Source of the DNA: Shewanella denitrificans OS217
GTDB taxonomy: Bacteria; Pseudomonadota; Gammaproteobacteria; Enterobacterales; Shewanellaceae
DNA: 64,000 nt
Reading direction: 5' to 3'
Assembly: GCF_000013765.1 (NCBI RefSeq)
Contig: NC_007954.1
Coordinates: forward strand, 3,286,001-3,350,000
How positions within the stretch are numbered: the stretch's first letter is position 1; each line of letters opens with the position of its first letter. A program made the translations under genes and the position numbers. The notes under the pieces are model-generated. The model searched no databases and had not been told where the DNA came from. It saw nothing but the letters and a program-made list of their open reading frames with translations. Positions 16,376 to 25,575 of the stretch are shown here, piece by piece.

Positions 16376-16414
16376 CCTTTGTTACTTATCGCGAGTTAAC
16401 AATGGCTATCAACG

Positions 16415-16927
16415 TTAAACTTTTGCAAACCACTGTAGTGCTTTTGCTTCATGGTGCTTAACAAAACTATCTTTACCAGTGCAATATTGGTCAATATCAT
16501 TATCGCATTCCTTAGCTAACTGGATCTTGAGATCCTGATACTCTAACCTTACGGCAGGGTGCGCAGCCAAGTAGTCTCGAAAAACGATATGCCTATCTAT
16601 ATTGGCGTCACCAACTTCAAATGCGTGGATCTGGTGAGTTCTATTGTCGCCACCTTTTCGATAATATCTCCGGCCTCTAATACCGAACTCACCCATGGCT
16701 TCATACCCCAAACCCTGAAAAATATTTAGCTCGCTATCAAGTTTAATGAGACTAGGAACTTCAAGAATGATGTCAATTATAGGCTTTGCGGCAAGCCCAA
16801 TAACTGAGGTACTGCCAATATGGTGGATTTCAGAGATGTGCACGCCAAAATATTTAATCAGAACCTCTTTTTCAATCTCAAAATCCTTTCGCCACCCAAG
16901 ACGATAAGGAACAACGTCTACAATCAT
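16415..16927 (-). CDS. GrpB family protein (UPF0157)
   Basis: 170 residues beginning MIVDVVPYRLGWRKDFEIEK, with the family signature HHIGSTSVIGLAAKPIIDIILEV and the histidine-containing HQIHAFEVG. GrpB proteins belong to the nucleotidyltransferase fold superfamily; their substrate is not established. Start at 16927 follows GGGGGAG; the frame is open further upstream but would run into the preceding gene. Together with the next two genes it forms a small accessory set beside the repeats. Confidence 0.87.
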   Translation of the reverse strand: MIVDVVPYRLGWRKDFEIEKEVLIKYFGVHISEIHHIGSTSVIGLAAKPIIDIILEVPSLIKLDSELNIFQGLGYEAMGEFGIRGRRYYRKGGDNRTHQIHAFEVGDANIDRHIVFRDYLAAHPAVRLEYQDLKIQLAKECDNDIDQYCTGKDSFVKHHEAKALQWFAKV

Positions 16928-16938
16928 TTTCTCCCCCC

Positions 16939-17415
16939 TTAATCGCAAGCGCCAATATATTTCCCATTGCCAACAAGTGTAGACTTGATGTTCATTGACT
17001 CTTCGGCGCTAGCGCTGGTCATTTCCAGCTTAGCAGTGCTGGTTTTGCCATTGAAATGTATTTCACCAACCGTCTTAGTGACTTCGCCAGGGGCGGTGCA
17101 TGATGTTTCAAATTCCATCTTGTTAGCACTAATCCGATTAGTTGTGGTTTTACATTCTTCACCTTCATTTTCCTTGTCACGCTCAGAATCAAATGAAGAA
17201 GCGATGTCTTTGATGCATTCCGTTTCAGTGTAAACAGGTCTATTGCCCATACTTCGCATCAACTTTTCCATTTCAGCCGGTGCGTCTAATTCTATTATTT
17301 CGGTTTTCCAAGTGGTTTCCCATAAACCCGGTTCGAAGTCATAGTCTGCGGCGTGAATTTGAGTTGATGCCAGCATGAGTCCTGTAAACAGCATTTTGGT
17401 CATTGTGTGGGTCAT
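16939..17415 (-). CDS. Secreted DUF3617 family protein
   Basis: 158 residues with a signal peptide (MTKMLFTGLMLASTQIHAA) and the DUF3617 opening DFEPGLWETTWKTEI. Two Cys pairs are likely disulphides (C62/C86-type region and SCTAPGE/GACD near the end). Members are periplasmic and of unknown function. AAGGA precedes the start at 17415. It lies 11 bases upstream of the GrpB-type gene and probably shares its transcript. Confidence 0.82.
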   Translation of the reverse strand: MTHTMTKMLFTGLMLASTQIHAADYDFEPGLWETTWKTEIIELDAPAEMEKLMRSMGNRPVYTETECIKDIASSFDSERDKENEGEECKTTTNRISANKMEFETSCTAPGEVTKTVGEIHFNGKTSTAKLEMTSASAEESMNIKSTLVGNGKYIGACD

Positions 17416-17536
17416 TTATTTGTCCTTAAATTAATGGAAACCAGAGATATTTTTGTACCTAACCTCGCTAACGGGGGCCAACAGAGACCGGTAAACGAGT
17501 CTTGCCAGCGTTCCCGAATGCGGCTATCTTTATTCG

Positions 17537-17977
17537 TTACATTTCACCTAACACCATGTGCAACAGTGGAAAAGGATTACCTTGTCCATCGAGTGCAGAG
17601 CGCCCTATAACGTTAAAACCTAAATGCTGATAAAAACCAGTTGCATCAGGGTTTTGTTCATTGACATCGACTTTAGTTGCGCCTTGAAATTGAATTGCAT
17701 TTTTTAGCAGCAACGAGCCAATGCCGCAATTACGATATTCTGGTGAAATAAATAACATTTCAATATTGTGGTCTGCCACACCAATAAAACCGACAATATC
17801 TTCTTTATCAGTTTTAGCCACTCTTAAATCAACAGTATCGAAGTAGTGCTCGAGAATAAGAGGTTTCAGCGTTTTTATATTTTCTTCGGGTAAAAAGTCA
17901 TGGGTAGTTCGAACTGATTTCTCCCAAATTTCAATTAATGCTAAATAATCATCTTGTGATGCGGTATCAATTTTCAT
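17537..17977 (-). CDS. GNAT family N-acetyltransferase, YjaB-like
   Basis: 146 residues. Acetyl-CoA binding motif A reads FISPEYRNCGIGSLLLKNAI, motif B is DVNEQNPDATGFYQHLGFNVIGRS, and the ending DGQGNPFPLLHM matches YjaB-like acetyltransferases. The substrate is unknown. It follows the same orientation as the DUF3617 and GrpB-type genes but with a 120-base gap. Confidence 0.88.
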   Translation of the reverse strand: MKIDTASQDDYLALIEIWEKSVRTTHDFLPEENIKTLKPLILEHYFDTVDLRVAKTDKEDIVGFIGVADHNIEMLFISPEYRNCGIGSLLLKNAIQFQGATKVDVNEQNPDATGFYQHLGFNVIGRSALDGQGNPFPLLHMVLGEM

Positions 17978-18112
17978 CCTGAACCTTTATAAAATAGTAC
18001 TTGTTAGTATTAATGCATTGCGCTGTGTTCAGCGTATAAATCGCTAGATATGGCCTGTTAATAAAAGTTAATAAAAAACTCTACCCTTAAGATCTCAAGT
18101 TAATCGATTAAG

Positions 18113-18646
18113 TTAGCGCTTTTCATTAGCGCGGCGTTTATCTTCTAACGCGCGGCGCTTTTCTATGGCGATTGGGGTGATGGCCTCTTCAAGCTCTCGC
18201 TCCCAACCCATCATAAAATACACTTCTGCCATCAAAAAAAATGGTCCTATCAATAATTGATTCAAATCATCGACAAAGGCGGGCTTGGCTTTTTCATATT
18301 TATGCCCCACGAATTGAATCACCCAACCAATAACGAACAAACTAATGGCGATAATGAACGGATGCTCGCTGTGAACCACTAGCTCAGAGGTGTAAAGCAC
18401 TGGCAGGATAAACAATACTAACCCTAAGGCCAAACGCATATGCAGTGCCATGTAATAGGCCAGCACCACTAAGGTGAGCACCATAGCCGCACTGATTTGA
18501 TAATCTTGCCATGCAAACCTTAAGGTACCGAACATCAAAAACGCTGACCAGATGATCAAAGGCACACCGACAAAATGCGTGCGGATGTTCTTAGGGTTTA
18601 AATGCACGCTTTTGTAAGTCGCTAATTGCTCTACTGCAGATTTCAT
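18113..18646 (-). CDS. Mpo1-like (DUF962) membrane protein
   Basis: 177 residues. The motif NPKNIRTHFVGVPLIIWS and the later HSEHPF and FVGHKYEKAKPAFVDDLNQLLIGPFFLMAE are the DUF962/Mpo1 signature with conserved His residues that bind iron in the yeast dioxygenase of 2-hydroxy fatty acids. Four to five transmembrane helices. The C-terminus is charged (KRRALEDKRRANEKR). A lipid oxidation role is inferred from the yeast homologue only. Confidence 0.87.
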   Translation of the reverse strand: MKSAVEQLATYKSVHLNPKNIRTHFVGVPLIIWSAFLMFGTLRFAWQDYQISAAMVLTLVVLAYYMALHMRLALGLVLFILPVLYTSELVVHSEHPFIIAISLFVIGWVIQFVGHKYEKAKPAFVDDLNQLLIGPFFLMAEVYFMMGWERELEEAITPIAIEKRRALEDKRRANEKR

Positions 18647-18757
18647 CTTGAGTCCTTGTTGTTTTTGCGATTATGCGGTTTCTAGTTATTTTTTATTAAG
18701 TTAACTTAACCTATCTGCAAGTTAAAGAAAATGATCTGTTATTTTCTCCCGCTCAAT

Positions 18758-18781
18758 AAAAAGGGCGCCATTATGGCACCC
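18758..18781 (-). terminator. Terminator after acpS
   Basis: On the minus strand GGGTGCCA pairs with TGGCGCCC (one G-T pair, loop TAA), followed by TTTTTAT. It ends the pdxJ-acpS transcript 22 bases after the acpS stop. Confidence 0.83.
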
Positions 18782-18802
18782 TCAAACTTTAGCTTGTTCG
18801 CA

Positions 18803-19183
18803 CTATGACTCTAAGATCACCGTCGCGATAGCGTAATGTTTCTCATCGGCAATAGAAATGTGCCCTTTGCAGCCACCCAGTTGTGCCAACCTTAAGGCGG
18901 CACCATCAGTAAAATTCACTAAGGGCGCACCATTGTCATCATTACTGATATGAATGTGCTGAAAAGACACCCCGCGGCCAATGCCTGTGCCTAAAGCTTT
19001 GGCGGCAGCTTCTTTGGCTGCAAAACGCTTAGCGAGGTAACGCTCAGGCATGTTAACCGCCGCGTAAATCGCCAGCTCATCCAAGGTTAATACTCGCTTG
19101 GCGAGCTTGTCACCTAGGCGGTCTCGCTGCTCACGAATGCGCTCTATTTCAACAATGTCTGTGCCTATGCCGATTATGGCCAT
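18803..19183 (-). CDS. acpS: Holo-[acyl-carrier-protein] synthase
   Basis: 126 residues, full length. IIGIGTDIVEIERI and RFAAKEAAAKALGTGIGRG carry the Asp and Glu magnesium ligands of the family. It transfers 4'-phosphopantetheine from CoA to ACP. Its ATG shares one base with the pdxJ stop codon (TAATG), indicating translational coupling. Confidence 0.96.
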   Translation of the reverse strand: MAIIGIGTDIVEIERIREQRDRLGDKLAKRVLTLDELAIYAAVNMPERYLAKRFAAKEAAAKALGTGIGRGVSFQHIHISNDDNGAPLVNFTDGAALRLAQLGGCKGHISIADEKHYAIATVILES

Positions 19184-19920
19184 TATTCGCCTCTGCGACC
19201 TTCGAGCATCAAGCGCTTCATGTCACGCACCGCTGTTTCTAACCCATCGATGGCGGCTCTTGCGATCACCGCATGTCCTATGTTTAGCTCATAAAGCTCT
19301 GGAATGGCCGCAATGGCCTTAACGTTATGATAATGAAGCCCATGACCTGCATTAACCACTAAGCCTTTACTGTGGGCGTATTTGGCCATTTTAGTGATAC
19401 GCTCAAGCTCCATGGCCTGCTCGCTATCATTCTTAGCATCGGCATAACAGCCGGTATGGATCTCGATATAAGGGGCGCCGGTTGCGACCGCGGCATCTAT
19501 TTGAGTGGCATCGGCATCGATAAATAACGACACCTTAATCCCATGAGCGGCAAGACGGCTAACCGCAGCCGTTATCTTATCCATTTGCCCTGCCACATCT
19601 AAGCCACCTTCAGTGGTCAGTTCTTCACGTTTTTCTGGTACTAGGCAGGCATAAGCAGGCTTAACGTCACAGGCGATGGCAATCATCTCTTCAGTCACGG
19701 CAAACTCAAAGTTCATTCGCGTTTTTAGTGTTTTAGCCAGCAAGTACACATCGCGGTCGATAATGTGGCGGCGGTCTTCACGTAAATGGATAGTGATACC
19801 ATCGGCGCCAGCGTGTTCGGCCACAGCAGCGGCGTGGACAGGATCCGGGTAATTGGTGCCTCTCGCCTGACGTAAAGTGGCGATATGATCTATGTTAATG
19901 CCTAATAAAATTCCACTCAT
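19183..19920 (-). CDS. pdxJ: Pyridoxine 5'-phosphate synthase
   Basis: 245 residues. LLGINIDHIATLRQARG, DGITIHLREDRRHI, EIHTGCYADA and VNAGHGLHYHNV are the PdxJ barrel motifs. It condenses 1-deoxyxylulose 5-phosphate with 3-amino-2-oxopropyl phosphate to give the vitamin B6 ring. The recO-pdxJ-acpS order is that of E. coli. Confidence 0.97.
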   Translation of the reverse strand: MSGILLGINIDHIATLRQARGTNYPDPVHAAAVAEHAGADGITIHLREDRRHIIDRDVYLLAKTLKTRMNFEFAVTEEMIAIACDVKPAYACLVPEKREELTTEGGLDVAGQMDKITAAVSRLAAHGIKVSLFIDADATQIDAAVATGAPYIEIHTGCYADAKNDSEQAMELERITKMAKYAHSKGLVVNAGHGLHYHNVKAIAAIPELYELNIGHAVIARAAIDGLETAVRDMKRLMLEGRRGE

Positions 19921-19994
19921 GATGCACTCCTAAACTGCCACTTATCGATAAAATTGCTGGCATTGTACTGTGAAGTGCAGGGGAAAACGACTAT

Positions 19995-20717
19995 TTACGA
20001 TTGCTTACCTTTATTATTAGCAAATAATTGTCGGCTTAATAATGGCTTATTGCCAAGCAAAGGGGTTAACAGATAACGCATTAAGCCTTTGGCTTGATTG
20101 AGCTGCAACGCCGTTAATTTATGCTCGTTAAGAGCAATGAGCATTCCCCCCTCGAGCACGCCTTTGCTGTGCGTAAACGCTCCGCTACTCGATTGCAATA
20201 CGGGTAAAAAACCTTCATCGGCAAGGAAACGGTAATGACTCGTGGCAAGCAAGGGCTCTCCCTGGACATCCACGGCTAACGAAGGCAGCGCACCTAACTC
20301 TTTTAGCAATGCCAGTTCGAAATAACGCAAGCTGGCGGCGTTAAATTCACCTGCCAGTGCCACCAAGGCTCTATGGTATTCAACAAATAAGCTTTCGCCT
20401 TGGTGCTCTACCGACAATAAACGCACCAGTAACTCATTGAGGTAAAAGCCTGAATACAAGCTGTCACCCGCTAACGGCATCGCAGGGGCTGCGGCTTCTA
20501 ACTGTTTAATGTTACGCAAACCCTGGGATTTGTGTTCGCTTTGGTTGTTAAATTGCACCAGTAACGGCTGAAACGGCTGAACGATACTTTTGATGGAGCG
20601 TTTACCACTGCCTAGGCGAGTAATGGCATCGACTCGGCCGATACCGTCCACCAACATATTGAGGATAACGCTAGACTCACGAAAGGGTCTGTGATGTAAG
20701 ACATAAGCACGCAGCAT
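19995..20717 (-). CDS. recO: DNA repair protein RecO
   Basis: 240 residues. N-terminal OB fold (YVLHHRPFRESSVILNMLVDGIGRVDAITRLGSGK in blocks) and an alpha-helical middle with FYLNELLVRLL. The family's zinc Cys residues are absent, as in E. coli RecO. It loads RecA on SSB-coated DNA with RecR. Unlike in E. coli it is separated from era by a clear terminator. Confidence 0.94.
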   Translation of the reverse strand: MLRAYVLHHRPFRESSVILNMLVDGIGRVDAITRLGSGKRSIKSIVQPFQPLLVQFNNQSEHKSQGLRNIKQLEAAAPAMPLAGDSLYSGFYLNELLVRLLSVEHQGESLFVEYHRALVALAGEFNAASLRYFELALLKELGALPSLAVDVQGEPLLATSHYRFLADEGFLPVLQSSSGAFTHSKGVLEGGMLIALNEHKLTALQLNQAKGLMRYLLTPLLGNKPLLSRQLFANNKGKQS

Positions 20718-20740
20718 GCTTACCCCTTATTTGAAAAGCA

Positions 20741-20764
20741 AAAAAAGGCTGCAAAAGCAGCCTT
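20741..20764 (-). terminator. Terminator between era and recO
   Basis: On the minus strand AAGGCTGC (20764-20757) pairs with GCAGCCTT (20752-20745), loop TTTT, then a T run. It lies 17 bases after the era stop and before recO. Confidence 0.85.
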
Positions 20765-20780
20765 TTCAATCAAGCTAAAG

Positions 20781-21785
20781 TTAATCTTCGCCATAGCCAA
20801 GGCTACGAAGGGCACGTTCATCGTCGGCCCAACCGGATTTCACTTTGACCCAAACTTCAAGGAACACCTTATTATCGAATAAGTTTTCCATGTCCAAGCG
20901 GGCTTGAGTAGCAATAGTACGAATTCGTTCGCCCTTATTGCCTATGACCATGCGTTTCTGACCTTCACGCTCAACCAGGATAAGGGCGTTGATCTGATAA
21001 ACACCGTTTTCCATCATCTTGAACTGCTCAATTTCAACCGTGCAATCGTAAGGCAATTCATCACCTAAGAAACGCATCAGCTTTTCACGAACAATCTCAG
21101 AGGCCATAAAGCGTTGCGAGCGGTCGGTGACATAATCTTCTGGGAAGTAGAAATCCCCTTCAGGCAAACTTTCACGTGCCATATCCAAAATGCGCTGGAT
21201 ATTGGTGCCCTTGGTCGCTGAAATCGGTAAAATTTCATCGAAGTTAAACTTCTTTGCTATCTCATTTAGGTAAGGGAATAAGGCTTCCTTATCCTTAATG
21301 TTGTCCACCTTGTTGATAGCCAGTACCACTTTGCGTTCTTGGTCGCTGTAACCAATTTTCTTCAGTACCATTTCATCGTCTGGGGTCCAGTTCATGGCAT
21401 CCACCACGAATATCACCATAGACACATCGGCAAGAGAACTGGCCGCAGCGCGGTTCATCAAACGGTTGATAGCACGCTGTTCATCTATGTGTAAACCTGG
21501 CGTATCAATGAAGACCACTTGGCTTGGGCCATCGGTATGAATACCCATGATGCGGTGACGTGTGGTCTGCGGCTTCTTTGAAGTAATACTCACCTTCTGA
21601 CCCAAGAGCTTATTCAGCAGCGTCGATTTGCCCACGTTCGGGCGACCCACTATGGCAACCATGCCACAATAGGTGACCTCGAATTGCGTCTTGGCTTTAG
21701 GGGCTGCTTGGTTCATCCTTGCCAAGAGTTCATCTAAGCTCGGCTGCTGAGCCTCGCTTGCTGGCAAGTCTGTTTTTTTGGTCAT
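20781..21785 (-). CDS. era: GTPase Era
   Basis: 334 residues; about 35 more than E. coli Era because of a low-complexity N-terminal extension before the G domain. GRPNVGKST at 47-55, DTPGLH, NKVDNIKDK and a C-terminal KH domain ending near GNKGERIRTIATQARLDME (19 residues shown). It binds 16S rRNA during 30S maturation. Its ATG overlaps the end of rnc by four bases, the conserved rnc-era coupling. Confidence 0.96.
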   Translation of the reverse strand: MTKKTDLPASEAQQPSLDELLARMNQAAPKAKTQFEVTYCGMVAIVGRPNVGKSTLLNKLLGQKVSITSKKPQTTRHRIMGIHTDGPSQVVFIDTPGLHIDEQRAINRLMNRAAASSLADVSMVIFVVDAMNWTPDDEMVLKKIGYSDQERKVVLAINKVDNIKDKEALFPYLNEIAKKFNFDEILPISATKGTNIQRILDMARESLPEGDFYFPEDYVTDRSQRFMASEIVREKLMRFLGDELPYDCTVEIEQFKMMENGVYQINALILVEREGQKRMVIGNKGERIRTIATQARLDMENLFDNKVFLEVWVKVKSGWADDERALRSLGYGED

Positions 21786-22462
21786 TTATTAATTAACTCC
21801 AATATCTGAGCCGCTGCAAGCTGCTCAGCTTTTCTTCTCGAACTGCCCACACCTGTGACCACTTCATCTAAATCTTGTATGCGACACTCCACCGTGAATG
21901 TCTGATCGTGCGCTTCACCATCAACCTGTACCACTTGGTAATCAGGCAAAGGCTTTTTATAGCCTTGTAGGTATTCTTGCAAAATAGTCTTAGGATCTTT
22001 TTGATTTATCCCAGGCTTGATTTCGTCTAAACGCACCTTATACCAGCTTAGCAGTAATGTTTCGCAAGCTTGCATATTGGCATCTAAATAAACCGCGCCG
22101 ATAATGGCTTCAACCGCATCGGCAAGGATGGACTCACGTCTAAAACCGCCGCTTTTAAGCTCTCCTGGCCCTAAGAACAAGTAATCCCCTAGCTTAAACT
22201 CTTTGGCGATTAAGGTTAAGGTTTCACCTTTCACTAAGGTGGCGCGCATCCGGCTCAGATCACCTTCCGTCGCCTTAGGAAACTGATGATATAGGGCATC
22301 TGAAATCACGATGGAAAGAATAGAATCGCCCAAAAACTCCAACCTTTCGTTATGCTTATTGGCAGCACTGCGATGGGTTAATGCTTGTACTAATAACTCT
22401 TGATTCGTAAATTCATAGCCTAAGGTGCGGCTTAAACGCGCTAAATTTTTTACAGGTTCCAT
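21782..22462 (-). CDS. rnc: Ribonuclease III
   Basis: 226 residues. The signature NERLEFLGDS (residues 38-47) with Glu42 and Asp46 and the later DAVEAIIGAVYLD hold the catalytic carboxylates; a double-stranded RNA-binding domain follows (about 155-225). It cuts double-stranded RNA, including rRNA precursors. Start codon touches the lepB stop, giving a tight lepB-rnc-era run. Confidence 0.97.
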   Translation of the reverse strand: MEPVKNLARLSRTLGYEFTNQELLVQALTHRSAANKHNERLEFLGDSILSIVISDALYHQFPKATEGDLSRMRATLVKGETLTLIAKEFKLGDYLFLGPGELKSGGFRRESILADAVEAIIGAVYLDANMQACETLLLSWYKVRLDEIKPGINQKDPKTILQEYLQGYKKPLPDYQVVQVDGEAHDQTFTVECRIQDLDEVVTGVGSSRRKAEQLAAAQILELINK

Positions 22463-23376
22463 TACTGAATCCCACCTACTCTGTCAAAACGTACCCCAGT
22501 CGGTACCCAAGTGGGCAACCAAGAACTGGGGCTACGATCAAATTCAAAACTAATCCAAATAGCAACTGCCTTTCCCACTAGATTTTCTTCAGGAACAAAT
22601 CCCCAGAAACGGCTGTCTGTGCTGTTATCTCTGTTATCACCCATGGCGAAGTACATGCCATCAGGCACTAAAAACTCACCACGGTTAAGCCCTGGCTGTG
22701 GGTAAAAGTGAGCACTGTAATCAGGCTTTGATGGATTAATTAATACGTCATGCTCAACGCCATCCAGCTGCTCAGTTAAGCGGGTTAACGCCACACCGGC
22801 TTGATTAAATTGACCACGGTTAACTTCTAACATGTCGATAATCATAGGCTCTGGGCAGGCTAGCTGGCCATTACAGGCAGGCTCTATGATAAGCCCTTTG
22901 TTTTTATAGATTATTTTATCACCAGGTAAACCGATAACGCGCTTGATGTAATCCACTTTTGGCTCTTGTGGATACTTAAACACAAACACATCACCACGCT
23001 CTGGCTCACCGGTTTCAACCAGTTTAGAGCGCCATACAGGATCCCTAAGCCCATAGCTGAACTTTTCAACCAGGATAAAATCCCCCACCAATAAGGTTGG
23101 CATCATGGAGCCTGAGGGTATTTGAAATGGCTCATAAATAAACGAGCGCAATATAAGTACGAAGGCAATAACTGGAAATACCGAATGCGCCGTTTCAACC
23201 AAGGCGGGTTCACGGATGATTTTATCTATGTCTTCATCGGACAACTGTGCATTACCCGCCTGCACTAAGGCTAATTTTTCGCGGCGCTTAGGGGCGAACA
23301 TGCTCGCATCGATTAACCAAATAATGCCGGTGGTTAGCGTGATGAGCACTAAAATAAGGGAAAAATAGGCTGCCAT
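22462..23376 (-). CDS. lepB: Signal peptidase I
   Basis: 304 residues. Two N-terminal membrane helices, then PSGSMMPTL with catalytic Ser90 and YIKRVIGLPGD with Lys145, the same residue numbers as in E. coli. The box GDNRDNSTDSRFWGFVPEE confirms the family. It cleaves signal peptides on the periplasmic face. First gene of lepB-rnc-era; lepA is 281 bases upstream rather than directly adjacent. Confidence 0.97.
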   Translation of the reverse strand: MAAYFSLILVLITLTTGIIWLIDASMFAPKRREKLALVQAGNAQLSDEDIDKIIREPALVETAHSVFPVIAFVLILRSFIYEPFQIPSGSMMPTLLVGDFILVEKFSYGLRDPVWRSKLVETGEPERGDVFVFKYPQEPKVDYIKRVIGLPGDKIIYKNKGLIIEPACNGQLACPEPMIIDMLEVNRGQFNQAGVALTRLTEQLDGVEHDVLINPSKPDYSAHFYPQPGLNRGEFLVPDGMYFAMGDNRDNSTDSRFWGFVPEENLVGKAVAIWISFEFDRSPSSWLPTWVPTGVRFDRVGGIQ

Positions 23377-23572
23377 TACTGATTAAACTCCTGCCTTAAA
23401 TAAATATTGCTGACGAAGAAAATAGTACATCTTAACGCCATATTAACGGTTAATGGTTGCTAGGCTAAGATGACGAAAAGTATCGTTTTTCACCTAAGTT
23501 CTCAAGATTAAACTGTTACAAAGTATAGCGATAACGCCTTTAACAGCAATCGGCTAAACGACTGCCAAAGAT

Positions 23573-23593
23573 AACGCCGCATAGTGCGGCGTT
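23573..23593 (-). terminator. Possible terminator of lepA
   Basis: A perfect stem AACGCCGCA/TGCGGCGTT with three-base loop lies 65 bases after the lepA stop; only a weak T tract follows, so termination is likely but not certain. Confidence 0.5.
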
Positions 23594-23657
23594 AATACAA
23601 CAAGGCGATTGATTCGATTGCGACGGCTTAAGTGCATGCATATTTAAGCCGGGACAA

Positions 23658-25448
23658 TTAATCGTTTAGTTTCAATACCGCTAAGAAGGCTTCCTGTGGC
23701 ACTTCCACATTGCCCACTTGCTTCATGCGCTTCTTACCTTCTTTCTGCTTATTCAACAGTTTCTTCTTACGAGAAACGTCGCCGCCATAACATTTAGCCG
23801 TTACGTCTTTACGCAGCGCTTTAATGGTAGAACGGGCGATGATCTGACTGCCTACGGCGGCCTGAATAGCAATATCGAACATCTGTCTTGGAATGAGCTC
23901 TTTCATTTTTTCAACTAAGGCTAAACCACGGTGACGAATGTTGCTGCGGTGAATAATCATAGCTAGCGCATCGACTCTGTCGCCGTTGATCAAGATGTCT
24001 AAGCGCACCATGTCAGCGGGATCGAATCGAATAAAGTTATATTCTAAAGACGCATAACCACGACTCGTGGACTTAAGTCGGTCGAAGAAGTCCATAACCA
24101 CTTCAGCCATTGGCAAGTGATAAGTCACTGCCACTTGGTTGCCGTGATACACCATATTGGTTTGTGAGCCACGCTTTTCAATACATAAGGTAATCACGTT
24201 ACCTAAGTATTCTTTTGGCACCAAAATATTAGCTTCAACGATAGGCTCATGAATTTCGTCAATATTGTTTAGTGCAGGTAAGTCTGATGGATTATCGACG
24301 TAAACGATATCCCCATTAGTCATTACCACTTCATAAACAACCGTAGGCGCTGTGGTGATCAAATCAAGATTGTATTCACGCTCTAGACGCTCTTGAACGA
24401 TCTCCATGTGTAGCAGGCCTAAATAGCCGATACGGAAACCAAAACCTAACGCGCTTGAGGTTTCTGGCTCGAAGAATAATGACGCATCGTTAAGACTTAA
24501 TTTATTAAGTGCATCACGGAAGTTCTCATATTCATCGGTAGAAATAGGGAAAACACCGGCATAAACCTGAGGTTTCACCTTTTTAAAGCCAGGTAATGGC
24601 TTGTCGGCGCCATGCTTAGCATGAGTCAAGGTATCGCCCACGGGCGCGCCGTGAATTTCTTTAATACCTGAAATCACATAACCCACTTCACCAGCACGAA
24701 GCTCTAACTTATCTTTTTCTTTCGGGGTGAAAATACCCACGCGATCGGCGTTATAGTTCTGCCCTGTGGACATCACTTTAAACTTTTCGCCTTTTTTGAG
24801 CACGCCGTGCTTAATGCGCACTAACGATACAACCCCTAAATATGCATCGAACCAAGAGTCGATAATAAGGGCCTGTAAAGGCGCAGTTTCATCACCTACT
24901 GGCGGCGGAATTTTAGCGACGATTTCTTCTAATACATCTTCAACGCCGATACCGGTTTTGGCTGAGCAGCGCACGGCATTAATGGCTTCAATGCCAACAA
25001 TGTCTTCAATTTCGAGTGCTACACGTTCAGGCTCGGCTTGAGGTAAGTCAATTTTATTCAGAACTGGCACTACGTCCAAATTCATTTCTAATGCGGTATA
25101 GCAGTTGGCCAATGTCTGGGCTTCAACGCCTTGTCCTGCATCGACCACCAATAACGCCCCTTCACAGGCCGCAAGTGAACGCGATACTTCGTAGGAGAAG
25201 TCGACGTGCCCTGGGGTATCAATGAAGTTAAGCTGGTAGGTGTTGCCGTCTTTAGCGTGATAATCAAGCGTCACACTTTGGGCTTTAATAGTAATGCCAC
25301 GTTCACGTTCAAGATCCATAGAATCAAGAACCTGTGCAGCCATTTCACGGTCGCTAAGACCTCCACACACTTGAATAAGGCGATCTGATAGGGTGGATTT
25401 CCCATGGTCAATATGGGCAATAATCGAGAAGTTTCTAATGTGTTTCAT
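23658..25448 (-). CDS. lepA: Elongation factor 4 (LepA)
   Basis: 596 residues. NFSIIAHIDHGKSTLSDRLI is the G1 block, followed by RERGITIKAQSV, DTPGHVDFSYEVSR and LNKIDLP; the C-terminal domain holds the LepA-specific KCYGGDVSRKKKLLNKQKEGK region (split) and the end FLAVLKLND. It is a translation GTPase affecting back-translocation and initiation. Confidence 0.97.
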   Translation of the reverse strand: MKHIRNFSIIAHIDHGKSTLSDRLIQVCGGLSDREMAAQVLDSMDLERERGITIKAQSVTLDYHAKDGNTYQLNFIDTPGHVDFSYEVSRSLAACEGALLVVDAGQGVEAQTLANCYTALEMNLDVVPVLNKIDLPQAEPERVALEIEDIVGIEAINAVRCSAKTGIGVEDVLEEIVAKIPPPVGDETAPLQALIIDSWFDAYLGVVSLVRIKHGVLKKGEKFKVMSTGQNYNADRVGIFTPKEKDKLELRAGEVGYVISGIKEIHGAPVGDTLTHAKHGADKPLPGFKKVKPQVYAGVFPISTDEYENFRDALNKLSLNDASLFFEPETSSALGFGFRIGYLGLLHMEIVQERLEREYNLDLITTAPTVVYEVVMTNGDIVYVDNPSDLPALNNIDEIHEPIVEANILVPKEYLGNVITLCIEKRGSQTNMVYHGNQVAVTYHLPMAEVVMDFFDRLKSTSRGYASLEYNFIRFDPADMVRLDILINGDRVDALAMIIHRSNIRHRGLALVEKMKELIPRQMFDIAIQAAVGSQIIARSTIKALRKDVTAKCYGGDVSRKKKLLNKQKEGKKRMKQVGNVEVPQEAFLAVLKLND

Positions 25449-25575
25449 TATGCTGCTGTGATTAATACTAAAAAGGATAAAAAACGAGGTGGCAAATTGT
25501 ACCTGATTAGGGGGGTAATACCAATCAGATTCGACATTTGCCCATGAAGGTGGATATTGGTGCAGTAAACACGGG

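Larger units (their letters stand above)
14888..16414. other. 1.5-kb gene-free mosaic of structured repeats
   Basis: No convincing gene is present. The stretch is built from two kinds of imperfect repeats in the order R1, hairpin block, R2, R1, R2 (each listed separately), plus partial fragments: 14975-15015 and 15875-15905 repeat the 'ctgcatacaggcttgccatgg' core in degraded form. Short open frames here (for example 15144-15335, 15438-15650) run through hairpins and have no ribosome site. Confidence 0.8.

Noticed and set aside
17460..17540. Possible integron attC site between the GNAT and DUF3617 genes
   Set aside because: There is a weak inverted arrangement of TAACG and CGTT, but the GTTRRRY end box is missing and no integrase is seen.
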